Shown: positions 15,424 through 24,095 of the stretch, in pieces
Numbering within the stretch: position 1 is the stretch's first letter
Layout: every line of letters begins with the position of its first letter
Source of the DNA: Lentzea cavernae
GTDB lineage: Bacteria > Actinomycetota > Actinomycetes > Mycobacteriales > Pseudonocardiaceae
NCBI RefSeq assembly: GCF_014653695.1
Contig: NZ_BNAR01000002.1
Coordinates: 620,001 to 684,000, forward strand
Length of the DNA stretch: 64,000 bases
Direction: 5' to 3'
Notes under the pieces: model-generated
What the model was told of the DNA's origin: nothing
The model's input: only the letters and a program-made list of their open reading frames with translations
Database searches by the model: none
Translations under genes and position numbers: made by a program

Positions 15424-16727
15424 AGCGACATCTGCACCACGGCGAGCACCGCGAGCAGCACCGGTCCGCGACTGAACTGCGCGATCAGGCCGAGCGGCGT
15501 CGGCCCCAGCACGCCGAAGTCGATGATCGCGGCACCGTAGTCGATCGGTGGTCGCGTGGCGATCCGATATGTGACGGCCACCGCGCCCACCGCCGAGATC
15601 AGGGCGTTGAGCACGGACACATGCGGGGTGAACGCCGCGGTGACACCGCACCACACGACGGCGCCCGCCGCGGGGAACACGAGGTGCGCCAGCCTCAGCT
15701 GCCGGTCCGGCAGGCCCAGCGCCCGGCGCATCGCGGGCGAGCGGCAGACGAACTTCAGGCCTGCGGCGAGCCGGTCGGTGGCCAGGAACGCGGCCACGAG
15801 GTGCACGGCGGGAACGACAGCGCCCTCCCAGCTCAGCGACACCAGGGCCGGGGCGGGGAGCAACGCGGCCCAGACGAGTGCGGCGTTGGGCGTGCGGCGC
15901 AGCCGGAGCGCGTCGGTCCAGGCCAGAACGACGAGCCGGGAACCCCTCAACCGCACCGACTTCACACGTCCGAGGGTGCGTGCGCGGCGTTCGGCCACGA
16001 CCGCGCCGAGCAGGGCGAGGTCGAACCAGCTCACCGACACCCGCGCCACGCCCGCCAGCGCGCCGCCCGCCGCCAGGTCGGACCGCCGCAGGTGCCGCAG
16101 CGAGGCAGCCGCGAGGACCGCAAGTCCGATCGCGAGCACCCAGGCGGCGCCGACCGCACCGGGTCCGCCGTCCACCTGCGGTCCGAACCAGCCCGGCGGC
16201 ACCAGCAGCGCCACCACCGCCAGGCCGGCCAGCCCGCTCAACCAGCCCTGCGGCGCCACCCGGACCCGTTGCAACGCCACGGCGCCGGCGACCACGGCCA
16301 CCCCGCAGCCGGACCCGATCCCCACGGCGACCAGCGGCGGGACCACGGCCCCCACGATCCCGGACACGACAGCGGGCCAGCAGGCGCCCACCGCCGCACC
16401 CACCGCGAGCAGCACGAGGAACCGGGGCCGCAACAGGGCCGCACGCGGCGCGGGTGAGCTCAGCACCCAGAACATCCGGTCCGGACCCGCGAAGACCGGT
16501 CCGGCCGCCAGCACCACCTTCATCAGCACGGCGGCGCCCAGCACCGACAGCCAGAGCGCGGTCCACGCGCCCCCGGCGTGAGGGGTCCTGGTCAGTCCGG
16601 CGTGCACCCAGCCGTAGCCGACCAGGCCGACGATCGAGAAGTTGACGAACGGGGCGTACAGCCGCGTGATCCGCAACCGCCACGGCACCGGAGGGCGCAC
16701 CCGGCGGGCGACGGCGAGCGCGGTCAC
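15420..16727 (-). CDS. Polytopic membrane protein, permease partner of the ABC ATPase
   Basis: A 435-residue very hydrophobic protein with roughly 10-12 predicted transmembrane segments (for example FSIVGLVGYGWVHAGL, FLVLLAVGAAVGACWPAVVSGIVGAVVPPLVAVGIGSG, AGLAVVALLVPP). Its GTG start overlaps the ATPase stop (GTGA), so the two make one export-type ABC system. It resembles actinobacterial ABC permeases known only as domains of unknown function (DUF6297-like is my best guess). The substrate is unknown. Its stop overlaps that of lexA convergently. Confidence 0.75.
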   Translation of the reverse strand: MTALAVARRVRPPVPWRLRITRLYAPFVNFSIVGLVGYGWVHAGLTRTPHAGGAWTALWLSVLGAAVLMKVVLAAGPVFAGPDRMFWVLSSPAPRAALLRPRFLVLLAVGAAVGACWPAVVSGIVGAVVPPLVAVGIGSGCGVAVVAGAVALQRVRVAPQGWLSGLAGLAVVALLVPPGWFGPQVDGGPGAVGAAWVLAIGLAVLAAASLRHLRRSDLAAGGALAGVARVSVSWFDLALLGAVVAERRARTLGRVKSVRLRGSRLVVLAWTDALRLRRTPNAALVWAALLPAPALVSLSWEGAVVPAVHLVAAFLATDRLAAGLKFVCRSPAMRRALGLPDRQLRLAHLVFPAAGAVVWCGVTAAFTPHVSVLNALISAVGAVAVTYRIATRPPIDYGAAIIDFGVLGPTPLGLIAQFSRGPVLLAVLAVVQMSL

Positions 16728-17329
16728 AGCACGACGGTCCGGCACGCCACCGCCTCCACGAGCTCGTGGTCGTGCGACGCGAACACCACGGCGACCCCGG
16801 CCGCCTTCTCCGCCAGCAGCCGGTCGCGCAGCCACGACCGCCCTGCCACGTCGAGGCGCTGCTCGGGCTCGTCCAGGACCAGCACCGAGCGCGGCCGCAC
16901 GAAGCACAACGCCAGACCGAGCCGGTGACGCTGGCCCGAGGACAGCGTCGGGGGCAGCTGGTCCGCCACTGCGGTCAGCCCGACCTCCGCGAGCACCGCC
17001 TCGACGTCCTCGGAGGACGAGTGCAACCAGGCCAGCAGCCTCAGGTGCTCCACGACGGACACGTCGGGGAAGTAGTCGGCGTCGTCCAGCAGCGACGCGA
17101 CGGCGGCCCGGAACGCACCCGACGACTCGTCCAGCGGCGCGCCCTCGAACAGCACGGTGCCGGAGTCCAGCACCTCGGCTCCGACCAGGCACTTCAGCAG
17201 CGTCGACTTGCCCGCGCCGTTCGCGCCCACGACGGCGACGGCCTCACCGGAACCGGCGGCGAACGACAGACCTGCGAAAACGGGGACTCCGCCGTAGCCG
17301 AAGCCGGCGTCCCCCACGCCCAGCGACAT
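16724..17329 (-). CDS. ABC transporter ATP-binding protein
   Basis: A 201-residue ATPase. Walker A is GANGAGKST (about residues 36-44), the signature motif is LSSGQRHRLGLAL, Walker B is VLVLDEPEQ, and the switch His is in FASHDHEL. It is short and lacks accessory domains, as in CcmA/export-type systems. ATG 17329 is chosen because the peptide upstream of it is not conserved. It is coupled to the membrane protein downstream and divergent from the flavin monooxygenase operon. Confidence 0.92.
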   Translation of the reverse strand: MSLGVGDAGFGYGGVPVFAGLSFAAGSGEAVAVVGANGAGKSTLLKCLVGAEVLDSGTVLFEGAPLDESSGAFRAAVASLLDDADYFPDVSVVEHLRLLAWLHSSSEDVEAVLAEVGLTAVADQLPPTLSSGQRHRLGLALCFVRPRSVLVLDEPEQRLDVAGRSWLRDRLLAEKAAGVAVVFASHDHELVEAVACRTVVL

Positions 17330-17418
17330 GAGATCAGGGTAGTGGGAATAGTCCGGGCCCCCACGCGTTAGAGTAGATGCAAACGCATTAGTCACTAAGT
17401 TTGAAGGAGGCGGGTGCC

Positions 17419-18576
17419 GTGCAGTTCGGAATCTTCTCGGTGAGCGACATCACCAGGGACCCGGTGAGCGGCGAGACCCCGAGCGAGGCCGAGCGCATCG
17501 ACGCGATCGTGCGGATCGCGGAGAAGGCCGAAGAGGTCGGGCTCGACGTGTTCGCGATCGGCGAGCACCACAACCCGCCGTTCTTCTCGTCCGCGCCGTC
17601 GACGCTGCTCAGCCACATCGCGGCGAAGACGCAAAACCTGATCGTCAGCACCGCGACGACGCTGATCACGACGAACGACCCGGTGCGCATCGCCGAGGAG
17701 TACGCGATGCTGCAGCACCTGTCGAAGGGCCGCATGGACCTGATGCTGGGCCGCGGCAACACCGCGCCGGTCTACCCGTGGTTCGGCGCCGACATCCGGC
17801 AGAGCCTGCCGCTGGCGCTCGAGAACTACAACCTGCTGCACCGGTTGTGGCGCGAGGACGTCGTCGACTGGGAAGGCAAGTTCCGCACGCCGCTGCAGGG
17901 CTTCACCAGCACCCCGCGTCCGCTGGACGACCTGCCGCCGTTCGTGTGGCACGGGTCGATCCGCACGCCGGAGATCGCCGAGCAGGCCGCCTTCTACGGT
18001 GACGGCTTCTTCGCGAACAACATCTTCTGGCCGAAAGAGCACTACATGCGGCTGATCAAGTTCTACCGCCAGCGGTACGCGCACTACGGCCACGGCACGG
18101 AGAAGCAGGCCATCGTCGGTCTCGGCGGTCAGGCCTACATCGCGAAGCGGTCGCAGGACGCGCTGAACGAGTTCCGCCCGTACTTCAACGAGGCCCCCGT
18201 CTACGGCCACGGGCCGCGGATGGAGGACTTCATGGAGCAGACGCCGCTGTCGGTCGGCAGCCCGCAGGAGGTCATCGACAAGACGCTGACCTTCCGCGAG
18301 CACTTCGGCGACTACCAGCGCCAGATGTTCCTGATGGACCACGCCGGTCTGCCGCTCAAGATGGTGCTCAACCAGCTCGACCTGCTGGGCGAGGAGGTCG
18401 TCCCGGTGCTGCGCAAGGAGATGGAGGCGCGGCAGGACCCGGAGACCGCCAAGCCGCCGACGCACGCGGGACGCGTCAAGGACAAGTACGGCGACGGACC
18501 GGCTCGCCAGCCCAGGCCGAACGCCAACCGGGGTGACAACGTCACGGGTGGCTCGCCCTACCAGGACGTGCGGTGA
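17419..18576 (+). CDS. LLM-class flavin-dependent oxidoreductase, CE1758 family
   Basis: A 385-residue luciferase-like monooxygenase. Its start QFGIFSVSDITRDPVSGETPSEAERI, the GEHHNPPFFSSAPSTLLSHIAAKT segment and GRGNTAPVYPWFG identify the CE1758-like subgroup (related to structure 2I7G). Such enzymes use reduced FMN or F420 and O2. GTG 17419 is chosen because AAGGAGG (17404-17410) lies 8 bases upstream; TTG 17401 would contain that ribosome site. It is coupled to a MarR gene (GTGA) and then to a CE1759-type FMN reductase, the known partner type, which presumably supplies reduced flavin. Confidence 0.92.
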   Translation: MQFGIFSVSDITRDPVSGETPSEAERIDAIVRIAEKAEEVGLDVFAIGEHHNPPFFSSAPSTLLSHIAAKTQNLIVSTATTLITTNDPVRIAEEYAMLQHLSKGRMDLMLGRGNTAPVYPWFGADIRQSLPLALENYNLLHRLWREDVVDWEGKFRTPLQGFTSTPRPLDDLPPFVWHGSIRTPEIAEQAAFYGDGFFANNIFWPKEHYMRLIKFYRQRYAHYGHGTEKQAIVGLGGQAYIAKRSQDALNEFRPYFNEAPVYGHGPRMEDFMEQTPLSVGSPQEVIDKTLTFREHFGDYQRQMFLMDHAGLPLKMVLNQLDLLGEEVVPVLRKEMEARQDPETAKPPTHAGRVKDKYGDGPARQPRPNANRGDNVTGGSPYQDVR

Positions 18577-18995
18577 CCGGAGCCAACGAGGCGTGGGAGT
18601 CACTCATGAAGGCGTACTCCGTGTTGATGAAGCAGTTCAACGCGGAGGACGTCTGGGGCGACCTGACCATGCGGGAGTACGACGTGCTGTACCAGCTGTC
18701 CAAGTGCGACGGTCCACTCAGGATGACTGAGCTGAACCGCCACGTGCTGCTGAGCCAGCCCGCGTTGTCCCGCATGGTCGAGCGCCTGGTCGACCGAGGC
18801 CTCGTCGAGCGGTGCCCCGATCCCGGTGACCGCAGGGGTGTGCGCCTGTCGCTCACCCCCGCGGGCCGGGACACCCAGCGCCAGATCGGCCGTCCGCACG
18901 CACGCAGCGTCACACGCGCCTTGAGCGTGCTGACACCCGAAGAACTCGACCAGCTCGCCGCGATCACCGGCAAGCTCAGCCAGAGCGAGGAGTAA
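18573..18995 (+). CDS. MarR-family regulator inside the flavin operon
   Basis: A 140-residue MarR protein with the winged helix LTMREYDVLYQLSKCDGPLRMTELNRHVLLSQPALSRMVERLVDRGLVERCPDPGDRRGVRLSLTPAG. The wing motif DRRG is intact. It starts within the monooxygenase stop (GTGA), and its TAA overlaps the ATG of the reductase by one base, so all three genes form one translation-coupled operon. An autoregulatory role is likely, but no clear dyad was found in the 17330-17418 gap. Confidence 0.92.
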   Translation: MTGANEAWESLMKAYSVLMKQFNAEDVWGDLTMREYDVLYQLSKCDGPLRMTELNRHVLLSQPALSRMVERLVDRGLVERCPDPGDRRGVRLSLTPAGRDTQRQIGRPHARSVTRALSVLTPEELDQLAAITGKLSQSEE

Positions 18996-19663
18996 TGGGC
19001 CAGAACTTCCAGCTGGTGGTGGTGTCCGCAGGCACCAGCGACCCGTCGTCCACCCGGCTGCTCGCCGACCGCGTCGCCGGACGCGTCACCACCCTTGCCG
19101 GCAAGCGGGCGCAGACCGTCGGCACGAGCGTGATCGAACTGCGCGAGCTCGCCTCCGAGATCGCGAACGCGTTGGTGTCCAACCACATCGGGCCCAAGCT
19201 GCAGAAGGCGATCGCGACCTTGCAGCACGCGGACGCGATCGTCGCCAGCACCCCCGTCTACAAGGCGGGCGCGAGCGGGCTGTTCACGTCGTTCTTCCAG
19301 ATCCTCGACAACGACCTGCTGATCGCGAAGCCCGTCGTGCTCGCGGCCACCGCAGGCACCGCGAGGCACGCGCTCGTGGTCGACGACCAGATGCGCGGGC
19401 TGTTCGCCTACCTGCGGACCGTGGTGGTGCCGACGGCGCTCTTCGCCTCGACCGAGGACTGGCAGGACAACGGGCTGAACAAGCGCATCGACCGCGCCGC
19501 CCTCGAACTCGTGGCGCTCATGACCTCGGGCTTCGAGAAGACCGTGCGCGACGAGTCGTGGGGCAGCTACCAGCACGAGTACGGCAGCGCGGGCGGCACG
19601 GAGCTGACGATCGACCTCGACTCCGACCTGATGCGCCTCGCCGCCGGTGGGGCTTCGAGCTAG
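18995..19663 (+). CDS. NADPH-dependent FMN reductase, CE1759 family
   Basis: A 222-residue flavodoxin-fold reductase beginning FQLVVVSAGTSDPSSTRLLADRVAG and containing ADAIVASTPVYKAGASGLFTSFFQILDNDLLIAKPVVLAATAGT, the FMN-phosphate and isoalloxazine loops of NAD(P)H:FMN reductases. The CE1759 subgroup is known from its fixed pairing with CE1758-type LLM enzymes, seen here. It delivers reduced FMN to the monooxygenase at 17419. Its 3' end overlaps the convergent SDR stop by 4 bases. Confidence 0.92.
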   Translation: MGQNFQLVVVSAGTSDPSSTRLLADRVAGRVTTLAGKRAQTVGTSVIELRELASEIANALVSNHIGPKLQKAIATLQHADAIVASTPVYKAGASGLFTSFFQILDNDLLIAKPVVLAATAGTARHALVVDDQMRGLFAYLRTVVVPTALFASTEDWQDNGLNKRIDRAALELVALMTSGFEKTVRDESWGSYQHEYGSAGGTELTIDLDSDLMRLAAGGASS

Positions 19664-20490
19664 AAGTCCGCGCTGCGCGAGAGCTTCTCGTTCTCGCGCA
19701 GCTCCACCAGAGCGTTCTCGTGCATCGCGACGACGACGTCGTAGCCGGAGTTGCCGAGCACGATCCGGTGCGGCGGAGCAGGTGCGTTCATCGCGCTGAT
19801 CACCGCCTGAACCCCGCGTTCGGGGTCACCCGCCTGCTTGCCGTCGTGGTCCACGAACGCCGCCTTGACGCTCTCGACCATCGGCACGTAGGCGTCGACT
19901 GCCTCGTTGACGGGCTCGTCCTGGAAACTGGCGAAGGCCTTGGTGCGGAACGCTCCCGGCTCCACGACGAGCACGCGCACGCCGAACGGCTCCACCTCCT
20001 GCCGCAGCGTCTCCGACAGTCCCTCGAGCGCGAACTTCGCCGCCGAGTAGTAGCCGAACCCCTGCGCGCTGACGAGGCCCGCCACCGATGACATGTTCAC
20101 GATCCAGCCGTCGCCGCGCGCCCGCATGCCCGGCAGCACCGCGCGGATCACGTCGACCACCGCGAACAGGTTCAGGTCGAACGTGCGGCGGACCATCTCG
20201 TAGGTGGCCCCCTCGACCGAGCCGAACCACCCGCGGCCCGCGTTGTTGACGAGCACGTCGATGCCGCCGAACCGCTCCTCCGCCGTCCTGACCGCCGCGC
20301 GCACCTGTTCGGCATCGGTGACGTCGAGCGGGAGGACCAGCACGCGGTCGCCGTGCGGTTCGGCCCATTCCCGCAGTTCAGCGGGCCGGCGCGCGGTCAC
20401 CACCACCTGATCGCCCTGCTCCAGCGCAGCCTCGGCGTAAACCAGGCCGAACCCTCCGGGCGTCCCACCGGTGATGAACCAGGTCCTCAT
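19660..20490 (-). CDS. SDR-family oxidoreductase (module 2)
   Basis: A 276-residue SDR with cofactor motif TGGTPGGFG, NNAG intact, Ser in VNMSSVAGL and YSAAK as the catalytic Tyr/Lys pair. The overall form, with an extended C-terminus after PGAFRTKAF, matches the common actinobacterial 'MTKTWFITG' SDR group of unknown substrate. It is divergent from a TetR regulator, with twin palindromes in the 78-base gap, so expression is presumably substrate-induced. Confidence 0.92.
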   Translation of the reverse strand: MRTWFITGGTPGGFGLVYAEAALEQGDQVVVTARRPAELREWAEPHGDRVLVLPLDVTDAEQVRAAVRTAEERFGGIDVLVNNAGRGWFGSVEGATYEMVRRTFDLNLFAVVDVIRAVLPGMRARGDGWIVNMSSVAGLVSAQGFGYYSAAKFALEGLSETLRQEVEPFGVRVLVVEPGAFRTKAFASFQDEPVNEAVDAYVPMVESVKAAFVDHDGKQAGDPERGVQAVISAMNAPAPPHRIVLGNSGYDVVVAMHENALVELRENEKLSRSADF

Positions 20491-20518
20491 GGACTTCTCC
20501 TCTCGCTATAGTCGCTGT

Positions 20519-20551
20519 TGTAGCGCTATAGCGATGAATGTAGCGCTACAT
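20519..20551. promoter_or_regulatory. Twin TGTAGCGCTA palindromes between SDR and TetR genes
   Basis: TGTAGCGCTATA (20519-20530) and TGTAGCGCTACA (20539-20550) are two copies of one palindrome 20 bases apart. The second extends to the perfect 14-mer ATGTAGCGCTACAT (20538-20551). A further related half, CGCTATAG, lies at 20504-20511. They fill the divergent promoter and are strong candidates for binding by the TetR protein at 20569. Confidence 0.7.
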
Positions 20552-20568
20552 GAGCTAACATAGCAACC

Positions 20569-21225
20569 ATGCAGAACGCACGGGATCGGCTCCTGCTCGC
20601 CGCGGCGGAGTTGCTGGAGGCCGGCGGCACGGTGTCCACGAGGGCCGTGTGCGAACGCGCCGGGGTGCAGGCCCCGACGCTGTACCACCACTTCGGCAGC
20701 AAGCAGGGCCTGATCGACGCCGTCGCGAACCACGGCTTCACCCAGTACACGGCGGTCGAGAGCTCCGGCGACCCGCTCGGCGACCTGCGCGAGGGCTGGG
20801 ACAGGCACGTGCGGTTCGGACTGGAGCACCCGTCGTTCTACGGGCTGCTCTACGGTCGCGCCGAGCCGGGAAAGCCCTGTGCCGTCACGGCTCCCGCGCA
20901 CGCGGCGTTGCGCGAGCGGTTCACCGAGGCCGCCGCCCTGGGCCTGCTGAAGGTGCCGACCGGCGACGCGGCCGAACAGGTTCTCGCCGCCAACGTCGGC
21001 ATCACGCTGACCCTGATCAGCCAGCCGGAGCCGGACTTCGGGCTGTCGGAGCGCGTTCGCGAGGCCGCGCTGGCCGGTGTTCTGCACACTCCGACGGCCA
21101 ACGGCCCGGCCACCCGCGCGAGCGCCGCGCTCACGTTGCGCGCGCTGGTCGGCAGCGACCCCGGTGACCTCACCCCGGGCGAGAGCGCGTTGCTCGGCGA
21201 ACTGCTGGACCGCCTGGCCCGCTGA
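20569..21225 (+). CDS. TetR-family regulator (module 2, paralogue of 2720-3391)
   Basis: A 218-residue TetR protein with the helix-turn-helix RDRLLLAAAELLEAGGTVSTRAVCERAGVQAPTLYHHFGSKQGLI. The recognition helix AGVQAPTLY, the motif GWD-HVRFGLEHPSFYGLLYG and the C-terminus LLGELLDRLAR are shared with the regulator at 2720-3391, so the two are paralogues that each sit opposite an SDR gene. A strong hairpin terminator follows immediately after the stop. Confidence 0.92.
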   Translation: MQNARDRLLLAAAELLEAGGTVSTRAVCERAGVQAPTLYHHFGSKQGLIDAVANHGFTQYTAVESSGDPLGDLREGWDRHVRFGLEHPSFYGLLYGRAEPGKPCAVTAPAHAALRERFTEAAALGLLKVPTGDAAEQVLAANVGITLTLISQPEPDFGLSERVREAALAGVLHTPTANGPATRASAALTLRALVGSDPGDLTPGESALLGELLDRLAR

Positions 21226-21226
21226 A

Positions 21227-21273
21227 GCACCGGGGCACGTCCTCGTCGCCTGGACGTGGACGTGCCCCGGTGC
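21227..21273. terminator. Bidirectional hairpin terminator between convergent genes
   Basis: A perfect 16-bp stem (21227-21242 with 21258-21273) closes a 15-base loop. It lies between the convergent TetR and YCII genes and should end both transcripts. Confidence 0.85.
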
Positions 21274-21291
21274 ACCATGCGCCGAACTGCG

Positions 21292-21666
21292 CTACTTGGT
21301 CAGGTAGGGCTCGATGTCCTCGAACTCGGTGACCCGCCGCACCTCGATCGACATCTCCTCGACGCCGGCGAAGCACGTGACGTACTCCTCGGCGACGGCC
21401 GTGGCCTCCGCGAGGTCCTTCGCGCTGATCAGCAGGAACCCGCCGACGATCTCCTTGGCCTCGGTGAACGGCCCGTCGACCGACTTGACCGCCGCACCGC
21501 GCCTGCGCACGACCGCGCCCTCCTTCACCACGCCCTCCGCGCCGAGCACGACGCCGGACGCGTTCAGCTTCTCCATGAACGCGTTCATCCGCTCGATGAG
21601 CTCGGCGTTCGGCTCCCACGACGCCGGATCGTCCTCCGCGACGCGGTGCATGAGCATGAAACGCAT
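21292..21666 (-). CDS. YCII-related (DGPF-domain) protein
   Basis: A 124-residue single-domain protein, MRFMLMHRVAED at the start and VDGPFTEAKEIVGGFLLISAKDLAEA in the middle; the DGPF motif with the following Thr/Glu defines the family. DGPF proteins usually accompany ECF41/42-type sigma genes, but none is adjacent here, so its partner may be elsewhere. ATG 21666 starts the conserved domain; the upstream in-frame extension is not conserved. Confidence 0.88.
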   Translation of the reverse strand: MRFMLMHRVAEDDPASWEPNAELIERMNAFMEKLNASGVVLGAEGVVKEGAVVRRRGAAVKSVDGPFTEAKEIVGGFLLISAKDLAEATAVAEEYVTCFAGVEEMSIEVRRVTEFEDIEPYLTK

Positions 21667-21760
21667 GTTCTCTCCTCGTTGTCGGCTGGCGGCGTCGTCC
21701 GCCGCCACCCCTGCGTCGATCGACGTCGCGGAGCTTTCGACATTCTGCGCGGAACTCCCT

Positions 21761-23404
21761 TCAGCGTGCGCGTGACACGAGGTGCTCGGCGGTGCGCAGG
21801 GCCAGCGCGGCCATCGTCAGCGACGGATTCGACGTGCCGAGCGACGGCATGCTGCCGCACCCCACCGCGTACAGGTTCGGGTGGTCCCAGCAGCGTTGCC
21901 ACTGGTCGACGACCGAGTCGCGCGGGGAGGTGCCCATGACGTGGGTGCCGCCGCTGTGCCCGGCGCCCCAGTACCTGAGCGGTTCGCCGTCGTGCTCGAA
22001 GTACCGCTCCTCGTCCGGCTTGTACGACGTGTGGTCGTCGGCGCCGAGCAGTTCGAAGATCCCGTCCGAGGCGCGTTTCGCGGCCAGCAGGCCGTCCTTC
22101 ACGTAGTCGGACAGTCCGTAGTGGATCGACGGGCGAGGGTTGCCCAGCGGGTCGAGGTCCGCCGCGAGCGTCACGCGGTTCTCCGGGTCGGCCTCCTGCT
22201 CGATCTCGAACTGGAGCGCGAACTGCCTGCTCACCCTGTCCCCGACCGCTTCCCGCAGCGCCTGCCCGCGCAGGCCAGCCGCGACGAACTCCGCCGTGTC
22301 GGAGTCGGGGCTGCCGGCCGCCCAGCCCCAGCCCCAGTTGCCGATCTCGATGCGGAACGGCGCCCTCCTGGCACGGTCGGGACCGCCGCGGAACGCCTCG
22401 ATGCCCGTGGTCGAGCCGGGGCCGCGGAACGGGCCGACGGCCTGGGGCATCAGCGCCCACGTCAGCAGCGCGGGGTGGTCCATCAGGTTGCGGCCGACCT
22501 GGTCGCTGCTGTTCGCGAGCCTGGACATGAGCAGCAGCTTGGCGTTCTCGATGGCGTGCGCGGCGAGGACCACCACGTCCGCCTCCTCCGAGTGCCGCGT
22601 GTGCCTGCCGGACGTGTCGTCCTCGTAGCGCTGGTAGCTGACCTTAGTGACGCGTCCGGACTCGTCGGCGTGCACGCGGTTCACCACGCAGCGGGTCCGC
22701 AGTTCGACGGTGGCGGACCACTGCTTCTGCGTGCGGTGCGGGGTGTACTTGGCGTTCTCCGGGCAGATCGGCACGCAGCTCGCGAAGCCGGCGCACCGCT
22801 GCCCGTCGAGCCGGTAGCCCGGCACCGGAATCCCGTTGCGCGCCTGCGGTGTGCCGACGACGAGCAGCTCGTGGCCGTCGACCAGGGCACCGTCCACAAC
22901 GGACGCCACGGCGTGGTCGAGGTACGTGCGGGGCAGGGCGTGCATGGGATAGCGGTAGCCGTCCGCGACGGGCAGGTGCTGCCGCTGCTCGTCGGCGTCG
23001 GCCGCGATCCCGATCTCCCACTCCGCCGCGCGGTAGTAGGGCTCCAGGACGTCGTAGCCCCACGGCCAGTTGCGGCCGCGGCCGACGTCGGCGGCGTGGA
23101 AGTCGTCGGGGCGCATCCGGGGCGTGATCCCCGTCCAGGCGGTGCCCGTGCCACCGTTCATGCGCAGGTACGGGCTCGAGTACGCGTACGGCCCGGTGTT
23201 GATCAGGTAGTCGCTCGACGGCGCGGCGGCGGTCCTGCGGTAGGGCTTGAGCGGCGACTTGACGAGCGCCGTGCGGAACCTGCTGACCGCGTCCTCGTTC
23301 GGCTCCGCGCCCGCCTCCAGCACGAGCACGCGGAACCCGTTGTCCCCCAGCACCTTCGCGACGAGCGAGCCGGCGAACCCCGCGCCGACGACCACCGCCC
23401 TCAC
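21761..23404 (-). CDS. GMC-family FAD dehydrogenase (large subunit)
   Basis: A 547-residue flavoprotein of the glucose-methanol-choline family. The FAD motif VVVGAGFAGSLVAKVLG lies at residues 4-20, followed by NGGTGTAWTG. A Cys-rich stretch, CAGFASCVPICPENAKYT, lies near residue 205. The C-terminal catalytic region HSGGTHVMGTSP and GCGSMPSLGTSNPSLTMAALALRTAEHL is complete. This layout matches the catalytic subunit of membrane-type gluconate, sorbitol or fructose dehydrogenases. GTG 23404 overlaps the TGA of the FAD-SLDH-type small subunit gene, so the two are coupled. The natural substrate, probably a sugar or polyol, and the electron acceptor are unknown. Confidence 0.9.
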   Translation of the reverse strand: MRAVVVGAGFAGSLVAKVLGDNGFRVLVLEAGAEPNEDAVSRFRTALVKSPLKPYRRTAAAPSSDYLINTGPYAYSSPYLRMNGGTGTAWTGITPRMRPDDFHAADVGRGRNWPWGYDVLEPYYRAAEWEIGIAADADEQRQHLPVADGYRYPMHALPRTYLDHAVASVVDGALVDGHELLVVGTPQARNGIPVPGYRLDGQRCAGFASCVPICPENAKYTPHRTQKQWSATVELRTRCVVNRVHADESGRVTKVSYQRYEDDTSGRHTRHSEEADVVVLAAHAIENAKLLLMSRLANSSDQVGRNLMDHPALLTWALMPQAVGPFRGPGSTTGIEAFRGGPDRARRAPFRIEIGNWGWGWAAGSPDSDTAEFVAAGLRGQALREAVGDRVSRQFALQFEIEQEADPENRVTLAADLDPLGNPRPSIHYGLSDYVKDGLLAAKRASDGIFELLGADDHTSYKPDEERYFEHDGEPLRYWGAGHSGGTHVMGTSPRDSVVDQWQRCWDHPNLYAVGCGSMPSLGTSNPSLTMAALALRTAEHLVSRAR

Positions 23405-23679
23405 CGGGCGCTTCTTCGCGGTCTCTGCTCCCAGCTGCCGAAGCCCGGTGCCGCCGAGCCCGGCGGGGACACCCCGATCGCCTTCCACGCCAGGCCTTCG
23501 GCGTAGGCGCGCTCGGTCGGGATCACCCCGCGCCACACGCCGGTGTACCAGAGCTGGATGATCTCGGCCTCGGACGCGCCGTCGGCCAGCGCGCGGTACT
23601 GCTCGACCAGTCCGGTCGACGTCAGCTCCTCCGCCGAGAACCCGGTCAGCTCGGCGGACAACTCCACGAAGGCGTCCAT
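23401..23679 (-). CDS. FAD-SLDH-type small subunit, partner of the GMC dehydrogenase
   Basis: A 92-residue protein, starting MDAFVELSAELTGFSAEELTSTGLVEQYRALAD and containing IIQLWYTGVWRGV and AYAEGLAWKAIGVSPPG. This resembles the small subunit of membrane-bound FAD sorbitol dehydrogenases. It lacks any Tat or Sec signal and is shorter than the usual periplasmic form, so the complex may stay in the cytoplasm. It overlaps the GMC gene by 4 bases (GTGA). Confidence 0.75.
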   Translation of the reverse strand: MDAFVELSAELTGFSAEELTSTGLVEQYRALADGASEAEIIQLWYTGVWRGVIPTERAYAEGLAWKAIGVSPPGSAAPGFGSWEQRPRRSAR

Positions 23680-23731
23680 CGGGCCATCCTCTGGCGGAGG
23701 AACCACGTGCGCCAAACGATCCGGGCAAGGC

Positions 23732-24064
23732 TCACCCGCGTGGCGCAACCTCCATCTCGCCGAGCCGCGACCAGTCGTCCTGGTCCACGTTCTGGCTGAC
23801 GATGCGCGGTGTCTCGGCGAGGTACTGAGGCAGTTCCGCCTGGGCGTTCTTGAAGTGCTCGGACTGCACGTGCGCCCCGCCCGCGTCCCCGTCCCGGAAC
23901 GCCTCGACCAGCACGTACTCGTTCGGGTCGTCGAGGCTGCGCGACCAGTCGAACCACAGGCAGCCGGGCTCGGCGCGGGTGGCCTCGGTGAAGGTCCTGC
24001 TGATCTCGGGCCACGCTTGCGCGTGCTCGGGCAGGACGCGGAACTTGGCGGTGATGAAGATCAA
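23732..24064 (-). CDS. Antibiotic biosynthesis monooxygenase (ABM) domain protein
   Basis: A 110-residue ferredoxin-like dimeric protein. It opens MIFITAKFRVLPEHAQAWPEISRTFTEATRAEPGCLWFDWSRSLDDPNEYVLVEAFRD and continues HVQSEHFKNAQAELPQYL. These are the ABM/LsrG/YgiN signatures; members act as cofactor-free monooxygenases on quinone-like substrates. It lies 52 bases upstream of the FAD-SLDH gene and may share its transcript. Confidence 0.9.
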   Translation of the reverse strand: MIFITAKFRVLPEHAQAWPEISRTFTEATRAEPGCLWFDWSRSLDDPNEYVLVEAFRDGDAGGAHVQSEHFKNAQAELPQYLAETPRIVSQNVDQDDWSRLGEMEVAPRG

Positions 24065-24095
24065 GACGGCCTCCTTCGGCTGAACGTCCCCGACC

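Noticed and set aside
21227-21273. Long perfect inverted repeat as an attachment or recombination site
   Set aside because: It lies between convergent genes with no integrase or gene cassette nearby; a terminator explains it.
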